Source of the DNA: Pohlia nutans
Taxonomy: Eukaryota; Streptophyta; Bryopsida; Bryales; Mniaceae
Direction of reading: 5' to 3'
Assembly (NCBI GenBank): GCA_022496805.1
Contig: CM040103.1
Span: 21,056,820-21,120,819 of the forward strand
Length of the DNA: 64,000 bases
Under the pieces are notes generated by a model that saw only the letters and a list, made by a program, of their open reading frames with translations, was not told the origin of the DNA and did not search any database. Below, in pieces: positions 1 to 12,130 of this stretch. Position 1 is the stretch's first letter. Each line of letters opens with the position of its first letter. A program made the translations under genes and the position numbers.

Positions 1-490
1 AGTTTTGGAAAGATGCATTATAAAATGTAACTAAAAGGGGTATTTTGAACTTGAATGATGTATGAATAAAAGTTGTACATTATGAATTTTTGATCTATCC
101 ATACGGTTAGATCTATGATTGCTATCACCAATATTTTGTATAAAATTTGAAACTCAAAATTTGAAATTCTTTTGTGATTCAATTACAAATGATATATTGA
201 CAATTTGTGGATGAAATTTGTTGTAATTTAATTGGGTGATTTTTGGAGATTTTTTGGTTGTTTAATTTTATGAGTTGAATTTTTTAAGAGCACTTTTACA
301 ATAAAATCTTTGAAATTTTGGGTGAATCACTACAATATGGAATGAGGCATAAAAAATTTCACAAATCATTTCCTTTCCAATCAGATCACACACATGCATT
401 AAGCTACCTTCCCAAAAAATCTATAGTAAAAAATCCACATTGCAAGAAGTGCAAGACGGATGGAAAAACATGGATGAAATCTGTACATTG
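1..490 (+). repeat. Dispersed repeat R1, copy a
   Basis: This AT-rich stretch is repeated in diverged form at 1561-2060 in the same orientation. Shared landmarks in order are a GATGCATTAYAAAATG start, a GTATTTTGAACTT-like block, a block around TAGATCTRTGATTG, and a TTCACAAATCATT block near the end. Inverted or partial copies occur near 11694-11860, 55695-56060 and 56985-57230/58123-58345. No coding capacity, terminal repeats or target duplication was seen, so the element class is unknown. Confidence 0.65.
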
Positions 491-1560
491 TTCAAAAAAT
501 GAACTCTGAGGCAGTTAAGGGTTAAGTGTGCAAGGAGCCCCATGGGACCATGCCTGATCATTTTTTAAGTCAAATGCTGATTTTTACCTAGTTCTTAATC
601 TCAAATGAAAATGGTCCCAACTAAGAAAGTGTGGGGGCTACCTTCTACTTTCTAATCCAATTTCTGTTCTTCAAAATTGTTGCTTTAAAGCTCAAAACCC
701 TAAAATTCCAATATATAGTGCATGAAATGTTTTTAATTATTGAATTTCTTTGTTGTAAGCTCAACAAACATGCCACCTACAAATTTGTTAAGCATGTACG
801 TTTGTTGGATCTCATGTGACACCTCCACCTCCTCAAGCTCAGGCAGCAAATTCTTTCATTTTCATTGAATGATGACATGGTGCTATACCTTGGTACTCAC
901 AAAAACAGGGTTATGAATCATGAGATAGTTCTGTACTTAAGAAGAGTCTCTTCAGATTGCCTCGAGCTTCAATTATGTATCAACGTCAAGTGCAAGTGCA
1001 ACTATGGTAGACATGTCAATGACCACACAATTTTAATGATTGCACAATTTTAATCATAGTAGACATGTAAATGATTGCACAGTTTCACCGCACAATTCCA
1101 ATAGAAATGTAAGGTACTGGTCAATCACGGCATGGTTTCAAGTAAATTTTCATTAAAATTTACACCCAATGTGTTTGATGTGCAATAAAAGTTATTGTAC
1201 AAAACATTTTTGAGTGTGATTTTTTCAAGGCAAATCCCAACTTGACATAGCATAATCTCTCAAAATTTGAGACGGTGTAAGTTTCTACATTCTTGTGGAG
1301 AAGGATTTGAGTATTTCCTGAGCGGTCATTGGCATGTCTACTATAGTATTGAGAAAATAAGTTTAAAGTAATCCATTGCCTTCATGACGCTTAATCCCAG
1401 TAGAACTAAGTATTCACGGTTATAAAATGACAATTAAGTCAGTCATCTTGTGAGAAATATAATTTAGATAGAACCAAATTTTATATCACCTTAGTCATTG
1501 AAGAATATCAATTGCATGCTTTGATCCCTACATGCCCACAACCCTCTTCATATTTGGAGA
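491..1560. other. Intergenic stretch, nothing recognised
   Basis: AT-rich sequence between two R1 copies. The short ORFs here (about 62 codons) show no domain, and no RNA gene or repeat boundary is visible. A locally repeated phrase with GACATGTCAATGA / GACATGTAAATGA sits near 1010-1070. Confidence 0.5.
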
Positions 1561-2060
1561 ATTGCAAAGATGCATTACAAAATGTAACTAAGAGGGATAT
1601 TTTGAACTTAATGAATGAATAAAAGTTTTACAGTATGAATTTTTAATTTCTATCCATATGCTTAGATCTGTGATTGTAATCTCCAATATTTTTGTATAAA
1701 ATTTGATGCTTAAATTCAAATTTCTTTTATAATTCAATCACAAATAAGATATTGACAATTTGTAAATGAATTTCTTTGTGATGGGTTGAAATGTAATACT
1801 CTAAGTGTAGTAATGTTTGATTTTTTTTTGATTGCTTAATTTTATAAATTGATTTTTTCAAAAACACTTTTGAACTAAGATCTTAGAATTTTTTGGTAAA
1901 TCAGTGCAATATGAAATGAAGCATAAAATTTTCACAAATCATTCCCTTTCTAATTGGTTCACACTTGCATGAAGCTAACTTCCCATAAATTTTTAGTAAA
2001 AAATCCACAGTGAAAAAGTGCATGATGGATGAGAAAATGAATCAATGCTTGAGCAATTAA
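1561..2060 (+). repeat. Dispersed repeat R1, copy b
   Basis: Direct, diverged second copy of the repeat at 1-490, with the same order of landmarks. The two copies differ by many substitutions and small indels, so the duplication is old or the copies inserted separately. Confidence 0.6.
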
Positions 2061-2438
2061 GGGTTAAAAAAAGAAAGTCCACACACCTACTCAAAATTGC
2101 TTAAAAGAACATGAGGCCCTATTAAAACTTCTTGGTCTTTTAGAGGTTTAAATTCATTCAAGGTAAGAAATGACCATTTCAAATGGGTAGCTTGACATTG
2201 TTATCTCATAGGAGCCAAATGTGCATTCTCACCCAGATTCTCTGAGGATCTTCCTTGAAAAGTAACACATGTAGAGTTCTTAGTAAGGTTTTTCTTTTTT
2301 GGCTACTTTTTGGAGCCAAACACTCGTGTCATGGTAGAGTAACACTAGTTTAAATCTTAAGGGTGGTCTCTTCATTGTGTACGTGGTATATTGCTATAGT
2401 GTATACACTAGTAGAAAAGGTGCATGTGTCAAGGTCCC

Positions 2439-2981
2439 GGGGTGCACTGTACTAAACACATACGAGTATACGTGAATGTATAAAAGGGGTATTAATTTGA
2501 ACAGTGCTCGGGGGGTTCACTGGCGAAAATTTTAGAAACAACGTGCGATAAAAAATAGGGTCCAATATATTCATTGTAGATAAATTTTGTAAAAAATGTA
2601 CATGTAAAATAGGGGATTTTAAAAAAGTGAAACATGTTTACATGTAAAATACCATCACATATAATATTCTCAGGCTTTTTATATGTAAAATACCATCACC
2701 TAATAATATTTTTTGCTAAATTTTTTTGCTAAAATAACCCCCCAAATAAATAGGTCATTATCGCACGTGTATACAAAATATACAAGGGAGTGACCTCCCT
2801 GAGGAACAGTGTCATATTACGTATACAAACAATAAATATATTTTGAGATGAAAATATTGACATATACTTACATTAAACATATATTTAGGACAAAATAGAT
2901 ATATAACCCTTCATATATAGGGGGGTTTTAGAGGGGGTCATGAACGCACGTGTTTCTCAAACATAATGTAGAGTGCACCCC
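2439..2981. mobile_element. T-family TIR element, copy T1 (non-autonomous)
   Basis: About 543 bp bounded by inverted termini: GGGGTGCACTGTACTAAAC on the left and, reading inwards from the right, GGGGTGCACTCTACATTATG. The interior has no gene. Related copies are T2 (23292-23539 and its mirror 37202-37449) and T3 (28538-33413, split by copia). They share a GGTATTAATTTGAACA phrase near the left end and a CTCAAACATAATGTA phrase next to the right terminus. The target duplication is unclear, so I do not assign a superfamily. Confidence 0.6.
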
Positions 2982-5866
2982 TTGTGGCCGAAGCAAATGT
3001 TTAGGCAAATGGGTAGTATTTGCTTAGAATTGGGCAACATTGCCTTGGCACATGCACCTTTTCTACTAGTGAAGAAAAATACCATGGTTGGCAACTCAAC
3101 CACGTTAAAAAATACACTAGTATGTATCACCTCTTCATGTTCGTTCTTGTTACTCGGACTATATACCAAACATTGCAATTATTGTGGGTTATGAATTATT
3201 AGCCCACAAATAGAGTGTGGTTCACAAAATTTTACAAGGGTTTCTTTCACATACATAGATAATTGTTGTTGTAGAAAATAACTACTTTGTCATTAGTAAC
3301 ACACAAAGACAAAACAAAGCAATTCAAATAAAAAATAATTCTTACACCAATCACAGTGTAAGATTTCTTGTTATTTTAACCCCTAAAGAACCAAGAAGCC
3401 CAAATTTAACCTTAGGTTTGTTTTAGCAATTTTCAATAGACTTCCTTTAATTCAAAATTTATTTATTTATAATTAACACATGCAATGTTCTTCGGTGATT
3501 CTAGTGATGTAAAACTTTGTCCCATCGATTGAATGTCATTTAAAACCATAAATGCTTGGTCCTTTCGGGGTCGTGCTTTCACTTAGACGTGCAATCCAAA
3601 GTGGCCCAATGAATTGCAACTTGAATTGGGATCACATCAGAGGAATGATTCAAAGCTTTGGATAGCCTTACATCTTCACTTTTGAGAGTAGTGGCTCTTC
3701 CACCTTCGGTCACAGTCATGAATGAATGATTCAATACTTGGCGTTGAATTGAAGCAATTTATACTTCGGTTTTAGTGATCATCAGCCAGCACCCCAATGT
3801 GCAGTAGCGTGGTGGAATTTGTTTTGGATTTGGAAACGCAAAATTGTTTGGAGAATTTCGAAGGGAGTGAGAAGATTTGTACCGAACTTTCAATACCAGC
3901 CGAGGATCATCGCAAACGATAAAGTCGGAAGGGACTAACGATGGCTTTCCATATAGAGCCTGAACTTGCATGTGTGATGTCATATCGACAGGAACGTTGA
4001 TGCATTAATAGTCATTCAAGTTGACATGTAGGTGTTTAGCATTTCTTGTTTACGAGATTGGTAATAGTTGAAAATTTATCTAAAAGGGCCTATTACACCA
4101 AATATGTAATGCCACATAACAAAAGTATTAACGAAGGACTTTGAATTTTGGGCAAAGATTCTTGTTTTGGTGTGAGAATCATCTTTCTAAATCTAACATA
4201 ATATCTAATAATTTTGTATCTAATAGGGTTATTTTACTGAAGAAAAACGTGGAAGTGTAGAGACAAATGAGATTCAAAGAAGTTGACAATAAAGGATTCA
4301 AAAAAGAGAAAATAGACAAGAAAGGTGGGTGTAAAATTCATTGTTTGTCTTCTTGTTTGCCTCTTGTAGAATTTTTTTTTTCCTGTTTCTTTTTCATACA
4401 ATTACCACTTGAGATAAAATTGCACAAAATATTCTACCTTGGAAAAAGTGCCTTCAACCATGTTGAATTGCCTAAAAGTAATGTTTTAGGTGTTTCTACT
4501 TTATGACCAATGTTATTATTTTTATTTTTTTTTGCTATATTTTGCTAGATTTCTTTTACAAAATATGGCATTTTTCTTTTGTTAGGAAAAAAATGAGAAA
4601 ATTTTGATTTTTTTGGTCAAATTTTCTCTATAATTTCTTGTGAAGGTAGCCGGATTTTGTGAAGAGAACTACCAAAATATGAAGAATATCTATCAAAATA
4701 TGATTGTAAGCTTAAGATTTTGCCAAATATTCTTTCCCAAAATTTTTGAAGAATAAAAACACAGAAAAGCACTGCTTATGATAAATGACACAACATTCTG
4801 CACAACACAATAGCATCACTCTGTCACTCACTCTTGTTGATAATACTGGGCTTGCAATTATACAATTGAAGTCAACCGCAGTACGTGATGCAGCAGGGTC
4901 TAATAAAGTTGCAAATTTCCTACGTGTCTGTTCAATAAAATGTATTTATGTCCCTTCAGAATATATAATTTTTGTAATGAGCAATGAACAATGTATTTTT
5001 ATGTGATTTCGATCAATCAAGTTGAATCTCATTTTAAAATACAAAGACTCCAATTATAATTAATTATGTATTTATTATTGTTAAAGAAAATTATATAAAA
5101 TAGTAATTGTGAATTTTCTAAATTTAATTGCTTGAACATGTACAAAATATGAGTGCAAACTTGCAAAGTTGATAACCCAATAGTCCAAAAAAGTTGCACA
5201 ATTTACACTATAAACAATGATGATACCAACCTAACTTTTGTAAAACAGATACTCTTATGTAAAAAAACACTCCTCATGTTGAAGAAAAGTTGGAAAACTT
5301 ATTCCGCTATTGCAGTCCAATGGTGTGGACCTTGAGCACAATGGTGTGGGCAGTAAGCCAGTAGCTAGGAGTAGTTAGTTTGAGCAAACCAAAAGCCTAT
5401 TCTGGAACAAAATGAATAAGGGTACCGAAAAATTCTTTTGTGACAGAGGGAGACAATATTACTAAATTATGTTTAGATTTAAAAAAATAATTGCACCATC
5501 ATGTTCAAGGGCATGTTATTTTTTGGGAGTAAAAAGGTTGCATTGTTTAGATGTAGTCATATGGTTTTGTGAACAACATGAGATTACATTATTTAGATTT
5601 GAGGTTGCGATGTTCCATTGTAGTCATATGGTTTTGTGAACATCAGGGAACGAATTTTTTTTGTAACTTTAGTGCACCCTACTGTAGTGTACACATGATG
5701 GTAACTGTTCACACTGGATATTACATAGCAAATATCTTCCAACACTGTAGCATAAACACATACTCTTCAACACTCAATCTACAGAAAGGTTTGACGCTAA
5801 CACTGATGCTTATAGCATAAGCAACACAGTACCACCCAAGGTTTTAGGATCAGGTGTTTTGGGCTA
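2982..5866. other. Long intergenic stretch with no recognised gene
   Basis: AT-rich sequence. Minus-strand positions 3759-3983 hold a 74-codon open frame with more protein-like composition than its surroundings and could be an isolated exon, but I recognise no domain and no convincing splice pair. A phrase with TAGTCATATGGTTTTGTGAAC is repeated in tandem about 70 bp apart near 5552 and 5621. Nothing else was identified. Confidence 0.45.
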
Positions 5867-5869
5867 TAA

Positions 5870-6282
5870 GAGCATGCCCAACAGCATTTGTTTTGAGGGA
5901 CCTACGCCAAGATTTGGTGTAGTTATCTCCATTTGCTTCGAAGTTTGGTTCAACAACTACCCACTAACGCTAAAATATTGTTTTTGGAGTCAAAAATTGA
6001 GGTTTCCCCGCCATCTACAGAAGCTTTGGCGCAATCAAATTTCTCACACCAAGCAAGCAAAGATGCTCAATCAACAATTAAATAACGAGCTTGAAGACTA
6101 TTCACGGGCCCTTGCTTCAATCATCAAGTTACTTTCATAAAATCTTCGTTTTATAAGTTGCCTTGGTGTTTGTTCCAAGAATGTTGCTGGGGTACTTCTT
6201 GTATAACATTCCTCTAAGTTGAAAATGGCCCTCAAATTAATGCTTGGCGGACATATTTTCTCTAGAACTGTTAGGCTTGCTC
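5870..6282. mobile_element. PIF/Harbinger-like MITE, family A copy 1
   Basis: A 413-bp non-coding element with termini GAGCATGCCCAACAG and CTGTTAGGCTTGCTC, flanked on both sides by the trinucleotide TAA (5867-5869 and 6283-6285). A TAA/TTA duplication with short TIRs is typical of Tourist-type MITEs mobilised by PIF/Harbinger transposases. The 93-codon ORF at 5859-6140 lies across the MITE and recurs in the other copies only because the DNA is repeated. Confidence 0.75.
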
Positions 6283-6285
6283 TAA

Positions 6286-6702
6286 GAGCATGCCCAACAG
6301 TTCCAGAGAAAAAATGTCCGCCAAGCATCAATTTGAAGGCCATTTTTAATATGGAGAAATGTAATACATGAAGTACCCCAACAGCATTCCTGGAGCAAAC
6401 ACCAAGGCGACTTATAAAAAGAAGATTTTATATAAAGTTACTTGATGACCTTGAAGCACGGGCCAGTGAATAGTCCTCAAGCTTGTTATTTAATTGTTGA
6501 TTGAGCATCTTTGCTTGCTTGGTGTGAGAAATTTGCTTGCGCCAAAGCTTCTCTGGATGGTGGGGAAACTTCAAACTTTGGCTCCAAAAACTATTATTTA
6601 GCGTTGGTGGGTAGTTGCTGGGCCAAACTTCGAAGTAAGTGGAGATAACTACACCAAATCTTGGGGTTGGTCGCTCCAAAACACATGCTGCTGAGCATGC
6701 TC
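6286..6702. mobile_element. PIF/Harbinger-like MITE, family A copy 2 (inverted)
   Basis: Inverted relative to copy 1 and abutting it: the TAA at 6283-6285 is shared, and a second TAA follows at 6703-6705. Termini are GAGCATGCCCAACAG and GCTGAGCATGCTC. Together the two copies form a head-to-head pair with long internal complementarity. Confidence 0.75.
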
Positions 6703-7695
6703 TAATAGATTCGGACCTCTGCAGCTAGCCACGTCCCTCCAAAAAATTTCCACCATACAGTAATGACTTCAATGACGGAAGGCGTTCCTGTTTAAAAAAA
6801 CAAGATGTTTAGTAAACCGTGCTGTACCGAAGGTCATCACAGATTGAGAAAGGGCTCCACTTCGAAACCCCACGTCAAGAACTGCATCACGCTGTCGCAA
6901 CCTTCCGTTTCATTTTGTTCCCCTAACTTGATATTTGTGGCTGCAGCAGCATATCCAGATTCTGTTCATGCAGGCACCATATGCGTGAGGATCATCAGAT
7001 ACTTTTAACTACAGTAAGTGTGTACACGTGGCAAACTCCCGTAAACGTGTCGTCAAAGTCAACGATACCTCCTTTCCTCCTAAAAACATGGTTGAGTAAA
7101 AAAAATTGTGAAAAAAAAAACTGCAGCGATTCTTCGCAGTGATCCTAGATCTCCAGAGGCTCCCAGCAGTCACCACCTTCCGATTTCGGTAACGCATTCC
7201 AGAATGAAGTGAGTTCTCCATCAGATCCGTTACTTGAATTTGACACTTCCCTGTGAGTACTACATCATGTATGATGATAGTTCCCAATCCATTCCCAGAG
7301 CATTGGTATCGATACTTGATATTGTGAATTTAGCAGTCGCTTCTTCACTCCAGAATTCTGCTGCAGTTTCGAGCTAAGAGCATCCACAGCCCTCCGCAAC
7401 AGAGGCGTATGGCACGGGAGGCCGGCCAACATGATGCAATTTCCCACGCGGGGACAACAGACATGAAGGCTAGCACGACAGAGGCCGGTGAGGCTCTCCA
7501 CGCCCTGGAAATCAGGGTAAAAAGGTAATGATGTGCTTTTTAAAGAGGATCACAGCTGCATCTCATTCTCTTCTGCTGCATCGGCAGTGGATTGCTGGTG
7601 AAGGGCTTTGGATGCTCTAAAACTCATTCTCCGAGAGAGCTCACACTGGCCACCTTCTGATCTTTACAATCTCCTAAAGTTGATTTAAGTTCTTA
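6703..7695. other. Intergenic stretch between MITEs
   Basis: No gene recognised. Overlapping short ORFs on both strands (6805-7008, 7009-7287, 7265-7501) carry no known motif and lack supporting splice signals or conservation. Confidence 0.45.
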
Positions 7696-8114
7696 GAGCA
7701 TGCCCAGCAGCAAGTGTTTTGGAGGGACCAACGCCAAGATTTGGTATAGTCATCTCCACTTGCTTCGAAATTTGGCCCAACAACTACCCACTAGCGTTAA
7801 AATATAGTTTTTGGAGCCAAAGTTTGAGGTTTTTCCACCATCTACAGAAACTTTGGCGCAAGCAAATCTCTCACACCAAGCAAGCAAAAATGCTCAATCA
7901 ATAATTAAATAACGAGCTTGAAGACTATTCACCGGCCCGTGCTTCATGGTCATCAAGTTACTTTCATAAAATCTTCGTTTTATAAGTTGCCTTGGTGTTT
8001 GCTCCAGGAATGTTGCTGGGGTACTTCTTGTATATTAACATTCCTCTAAGTTGAAAATGGCCCTCAAATTAATGCTTGGCGGACATATTTTCTCTGGAAC
8101 TGCTGGGCTTGCTC
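7696..8114. mobile_element. PIF/Harbinger-like MITE, family A copy 3
   Basis: A 419-bp copy in the same orientation as copy 1, with termini GAGCATGCCCAGCAG and CTGCTGGGCTTGCTC. It is flanked by TTA on the left and TAA on the right. Its right flank is shared with the next MITE, so the two insertions are adjacent. Confidence 0.75.
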
Positions 8115-8117
8115 TAA

Positions 8118-8429
8118 GAGTATGGCCACCCATGCCCTCAGAGAGTCTCTGACCTCGAGAAGTAGATGAAAAGTTTCAAGGGCCCTTTCAAAATAGCTCT
8201 TGACTCTGGATTCTTGCGTGTTAGAAATTGGGCCTTCAAAACACTATTGAGTTGACTATTCGATGATTATTCCTCCCATTCTACTTGTGATTGGTCCATT
8301 GACTATTTGATGCGCACTTTTGATACGTGGAGGGCGTGCAAGGGTGGGGGAGTGTGAGTGCAAGGGCCCTTCAAATATAGATGAATAATTTGAGAGGGTT
8401 CGTCCTAGCGTGCATGGGTGGGAATGCTC
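8118..8429. mobile_element. PIF/Harbinger-like MITE, family B copy 1
   Basis: A 312-bp element flanked by TAA at 8115-8117 and 8430-8432. Termini are GAGTATGGCCACCCATGCC and GTGCATGGGTGGGAATGCTC. The interior has a GATTGGTCCATTGACTATTTG phrase that recurs inverted in copy 2 (17375-17676). No coding capacity. Confidence 0.7.
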
Positions 8430-8432
8430 TAA

Positions 8433-9576
8433 GGGCTCCCCCCTTACTTCATACTTCCGTCACTGGATTACAAGTCTCTCTTGTAGAAGTTACTTGGACT
8501 TTCAGGTAATCGCAATCTCCTCGCGAATATTCCCAACTTGAATGTGCCTGTGAGCCCCTCTTAGAAAAGGTGAACGACACGGACGCCTGGCACTTGTTTG
8601 TTGGTGTCCTCAGTGTAAACAATTTAGGCTGCAGCCTCAAATTTCTTCCGACACTTCTTTTAAGAGTCGAGCCTGTTTCAGAATACTCCAGCTCTGGTCG
8701 CTTCCTTGTGCATCGCCAGCATGTGGTTGTTGCCAAAAACGACAGCTCCATATATCGCTCCTCGTGTGATGTAAAACAAAGCCAAAAAAGGAGAAGGAAA
8801 CCAAGAAAACAAGCCAAAGAAAAAGGAAACAAAAAAAACCAGCCAAAGAAAACAAGAAGAGGAAAAGGGAAAAATAACAACCGCAAAGCACAACATAACG
8901 AAAACGGTTTTCGCCCATGCTTCTGTACCCAAACAAAAGCACAAAAAGCCACAAAAACAAGGAGAAGAAAAATATGCCAGCTAACAACTGAAGAACCGTA
9001 AAAACACAGCTAATAAACATAACTGGAGAAAGAATAAAGGGACATCTCGAAATCAAGCATAATCCAAAGAGCCAATTCCAGAAGTCTAACATCATACCCG
9101 TCTAAAATTAATAAATTTCAGCAAAGAGCTTCCAAGGGAATAAAATTCAACAAGTTCACATAAGACTCAAATTCCCTTACGCTTAAAATGTTGAAACAAG
9201 AAGAAGAAAATCCACAAGTATACTGTCATCCAAGTGGTCTTCTCTCAACAACGGAAGAAGATTCAAATCCCTTCAAACAGATCTTCAAGTCCTTGCATGC
9301 TTCAGATCATGCTCAGAAGATCAATGTACTCAAGCAACGTAAAAATCGCTTGCTCAAGTTTCATCACACTCGAGCAAGCATGGTCACAGAGAAAAAAAAG
9401 AACAAAGATGCAAGGAAAAAACGCTACAATTCTTAGAGACTGTTATGAAGTACGATAAAATTGTCAGGTTGATCAAATACGAGCATGAAATCATAGAATT
9501 AAGGATATAGTGCAAGAAAGATAAGATCAATGGTCAAAATCAACTTCCATGGCATGCATGTGTACAGGAAGCGTAC
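8433..9576. other. Stretch with a lysine-codon A-rich tract, no recognised gene
   Basis: The plus strand at 8770-8880 is a purine-rich run of AAG/AAA/CAA-like triplets. It creates long opposing ORFs (8570-9001 plus; 8449-8952 and 8637-9095 minus) that read as poly-lysine or poly-phenylalanine/leucine. I treat these as composition effects. It lies downstream of the minus-strand candidate gene and could contain its 3' part, but no exon could be defined. Confidence 0.35.
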
Positions 9577-10942
9577 CAGAGTCTCAACCCTTGCGGATGC
9601 TGTCTCGCTTTGGTCGACTGGAGAGGATGTCGTTTCCAGTACTGGAGGCAACGCATTGAGAGATCCAGTGTTTTGAGCCGCAGTAAGCTCACCTAATGCT
9701 ACAGTGGATGTTGACGCTCCATTCACGTGGGGTAAACCTGAAAGTGGTACACCGAAATCAACATATGTAACATTCTTCATTAGTGGCATGACACCTTTTG
9801 AGGACATTGCCAACTAAGTGTTATTTAGAGCAAAGTCATGACAACTTAGCAGAGCAATTCAGGCGAAATTAATACTCTCAAAAATGGCTCATTAGCTTGA
9901 GGAGCTCTCCCATTGAGTTCAACTTTACAAAACAAGGCGTCAGGATCCATTCCTTTCATGCCAATTCAGAGCGTGCTCAACAGGGGTCTCTAGAATGTTA
10001 TGAAGGGTCACAGGGAGCTCATATGGTTCCCTCGTGTTGATTCCCCTGTGAGTGTCACTTTTCCCTGTGATTTCGAGGTAGAGGAAAATCTGAAATCTAA
10101 GGAAGTTAAGTCCAAACGTACTTAGCAATCAAAAATAAGAGAGACAACACATCTACGTAATAGTTAGAAAACGAACCTTTGTTTTCTAACTTGTAAGGTG
10201 AATTTGCTTCCCAATATTAACAAATCCTGACAAGCATTGTTCATGAATAGTCCTTTGATTGGCTCTTTTACTTGGGGAAACTTGTGGAAACTCTCTTCTA
10301 GAATCGGGGAAGTCACAAAAGAATATGTGCAGGGCTTTGCTTTAGATTATTCTCCAACTCACCATAGACTAGTTTAACAGCCTTTTTGAACCAAAAACGA
10401 ATCTAAGGTGAGTCTGCACTTTGAGACACTTTTTAGGTTAACTCTAACATCGTGAGCAGGAACTGTCTTGGACTAGTAGAAACTTGTGCACAACGTCAAT
10501 ATAGGTCAACATATATCAACATTTAATGCAGATATATATTGACTACCAAAACTGGTAACATGCTTGCAACTGAAGTCTAACTTGTCAAGCCATTATTATA
10601 GACATTGAGCCTTCTCTATAATAAGATACATTTAAATGTCAATGGTGAAATTCATATGAACATACTACCGGTAGATGATACAAGGCCATGAATTTTTCTC
10701 AGAATATCATGGAGAGTAGTACTGTACAATAACTTCGTACACAAGCTTAATCCTGATCATGCAATGGATGAACAAACAGTAACTTTCAAAACATGTGGCC
10801 ACTTCAACCACATCTAGTAACAAAAAGCGAGCCATGGCTGCTTGAGAAACTTACCGCTAAGCCGTCTCCCGTAACTTTGAAACCCTAAGGAGCTCAAAAG
10901 CCTAATTTCTTGCTCAAGATGTTGGGATCCCAGCGCTCTCAT
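9577..10942 (-). CDS. Candidate split gene of unknown function (partial exon model)
   Basis: Four minus-strand segments look like exons. Segment 1 (10942-10855) starts with ATG, follows an in-frame TGA, encodes 29 residues beginning MRALGSQHLEQEIRLL, and ends at a strong GGTAAGT donor. Segment 2 (10402-10363) lies between a CTTAG acceptor and GGTGAGT and reads RFWFKKAVKLVYG. Segment 3 (10096-10008) follows a CTTAG acceptor and continues the frame of segment 2. Segment 4 (9813-9577) encodes about 79 residues with NVTYVDFGVPLSGLPHVNG, from a CACTTAG acceptor to CTG|GTACGC. The phases of segments 1 and 2 do not join directly, and segment 3 reaches a stop, so an exon is missing or the gene is decayed. 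I recognise no domain. It may be a real small plant gene or a pseudogene. Confidence 0.35.
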
Positions 10943-11425
10943 ACCAAGTCGAAATCACGCAACCTCGCAATTGAAAATTTCTTCCTACTCGACGAGTGTG
11001 AACGACGGTTTCGTAGAAAAAAAGAAATTTACAAGAGGTGACAAATTAGAGCTATGGCGGAGCTAGCACGGTTCTGATGACTAAAAAACAGATTGGATCG
11101 TCGTGAAGCTTGTTTGAACTGTGAACTCTGTCGGAATTGCTACAGAGAAATGGAACCCGAAGTCGGGAATGGCGCACTATCGGAGGTGCTACAGAATTGA
11201 AACAGAGCATGGCTATCGAGATTGCTACAGTGCAGAATGGTGTTTATCGGACCAAAAGCTAGCGTTATCGTTTGATTTCCACTTGAAAATCTGCAAGTCT
11301 ACGAGCTGGAGATTCAATCGGGAGAAGCCATGCATTCACAGGACGACACAATTGCACATTCAAGCTTGAGAGATCAGTCAGTCTTCGCTGTGCAGACTCT
11401 CGAGCTCGAGGAGCATCTCGGGCAA
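10943..11425. other. Upstream region of the candidate split gene
   Basis: Likely promoter and leader side of the minus-strand candidate. It contains loosely repeated GGAATTGCTACAGA-like phrases between 11130 and 11240. No clear TATA box could be tied to a start. Confidence 0.3.
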
Positions 11426-11517
11426 GATGAACGAAGGACCGATGAACGAATGAACGAAAGATGAACGAAAGATGAACGAAAGATGAACGAAAGATGAACG
11501 AACGGCGAACGAACGAC
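11426..11517. repeat. 11-bp tandem repeat
   Basis: Imperfect tandem copies of GATGAACGAAA, most regular at 11448-11500. The unit is not a multiple of three, so the serine/phenylalanine-rich ORFs seen opposite it are artefacts of the repeat. Confidence 0.85.
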
Positions 11518-11693
11518 GGACAGGTAATGTGCACCCGGCATGAATTTTTTTGGTAGATTTCTTTTTTGAAATAAGTTATTTTCTTTTAACCCTTGACTGC
11601 CTTCGCATCCATCCTTCATACACTTTTGAGTATAGTGTGTACACTTTTAAAATCTATAGGTTTTTTCTTATTGATTTTATGGGGACTTAGCTT

Positions 11694-11860
11694 CATGTAT
11701 GTGTGAACTGATTACAAACGGGATGATTTGTGAAAAAATTATGCCTCATTTCATGTTGCAATGACTCGGACACCGAGAAATTCTAAGATTTTAGTTCAAA
11801 TAGTTCAAAAGTGCTCTCAAAAATTCAATCCAAAAAATTAAACAACCAAAAAATCTTGTT
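11694..11860 (-). repeat. R1 fragment, inverted
   Basis: Matches the right half of R1 in reverse orientation: a GGGATGATTTGTGAAAAAATT block, then a CATTTCATGTTGCAATGA block, then a TAAACAACCAAAAAATCT block. Confidence 0.5.
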
Positions 11861-11984
11861 ACTTCTTCTTACTTGCTTGGTGTACGTGAGTGGGGGGCCG
11901 AATACTTGCCATAGGAGGTTCTTTAGCCCCTAGTAAGTTATAGAATGTTATATCTGTTGCCACTATAAGAGATACTTGTTAGAA

Positions 11985-12130
11985 TAAACACGGGGCTAGT
12001 TGCAAAGTCTATGTCTTAGTATTTACCCCAAATTTACTTTTACGGCTTCTTCTTACTATCCAGGCGTGTAACTCCTGATAACTCCTCAAAAACACAGCGT
12101 TTCTATAATCTCTCCCCTGGTGGAGCAGAG
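11985..12130 (+). repeat. Dispersed repeat R4, copy 1
   Basis: About 145 bp similar to 48225-48365 in the same orientation. Shared blocks include AGTATTTACCCCA and a block with AAAACRCAGCGTTT followed by TCYCTC. The class is unknown; it could be the end of an old LTR element. Confidence 0.45.

Noticed and set aside
8449..9095. Long opposing ORFs of 143-167 codons
   Set aside because: They come from a purine-rich run giving Lys-rich and Phe/Leu-rich translations on opposite strands; no domain or splice evidence.
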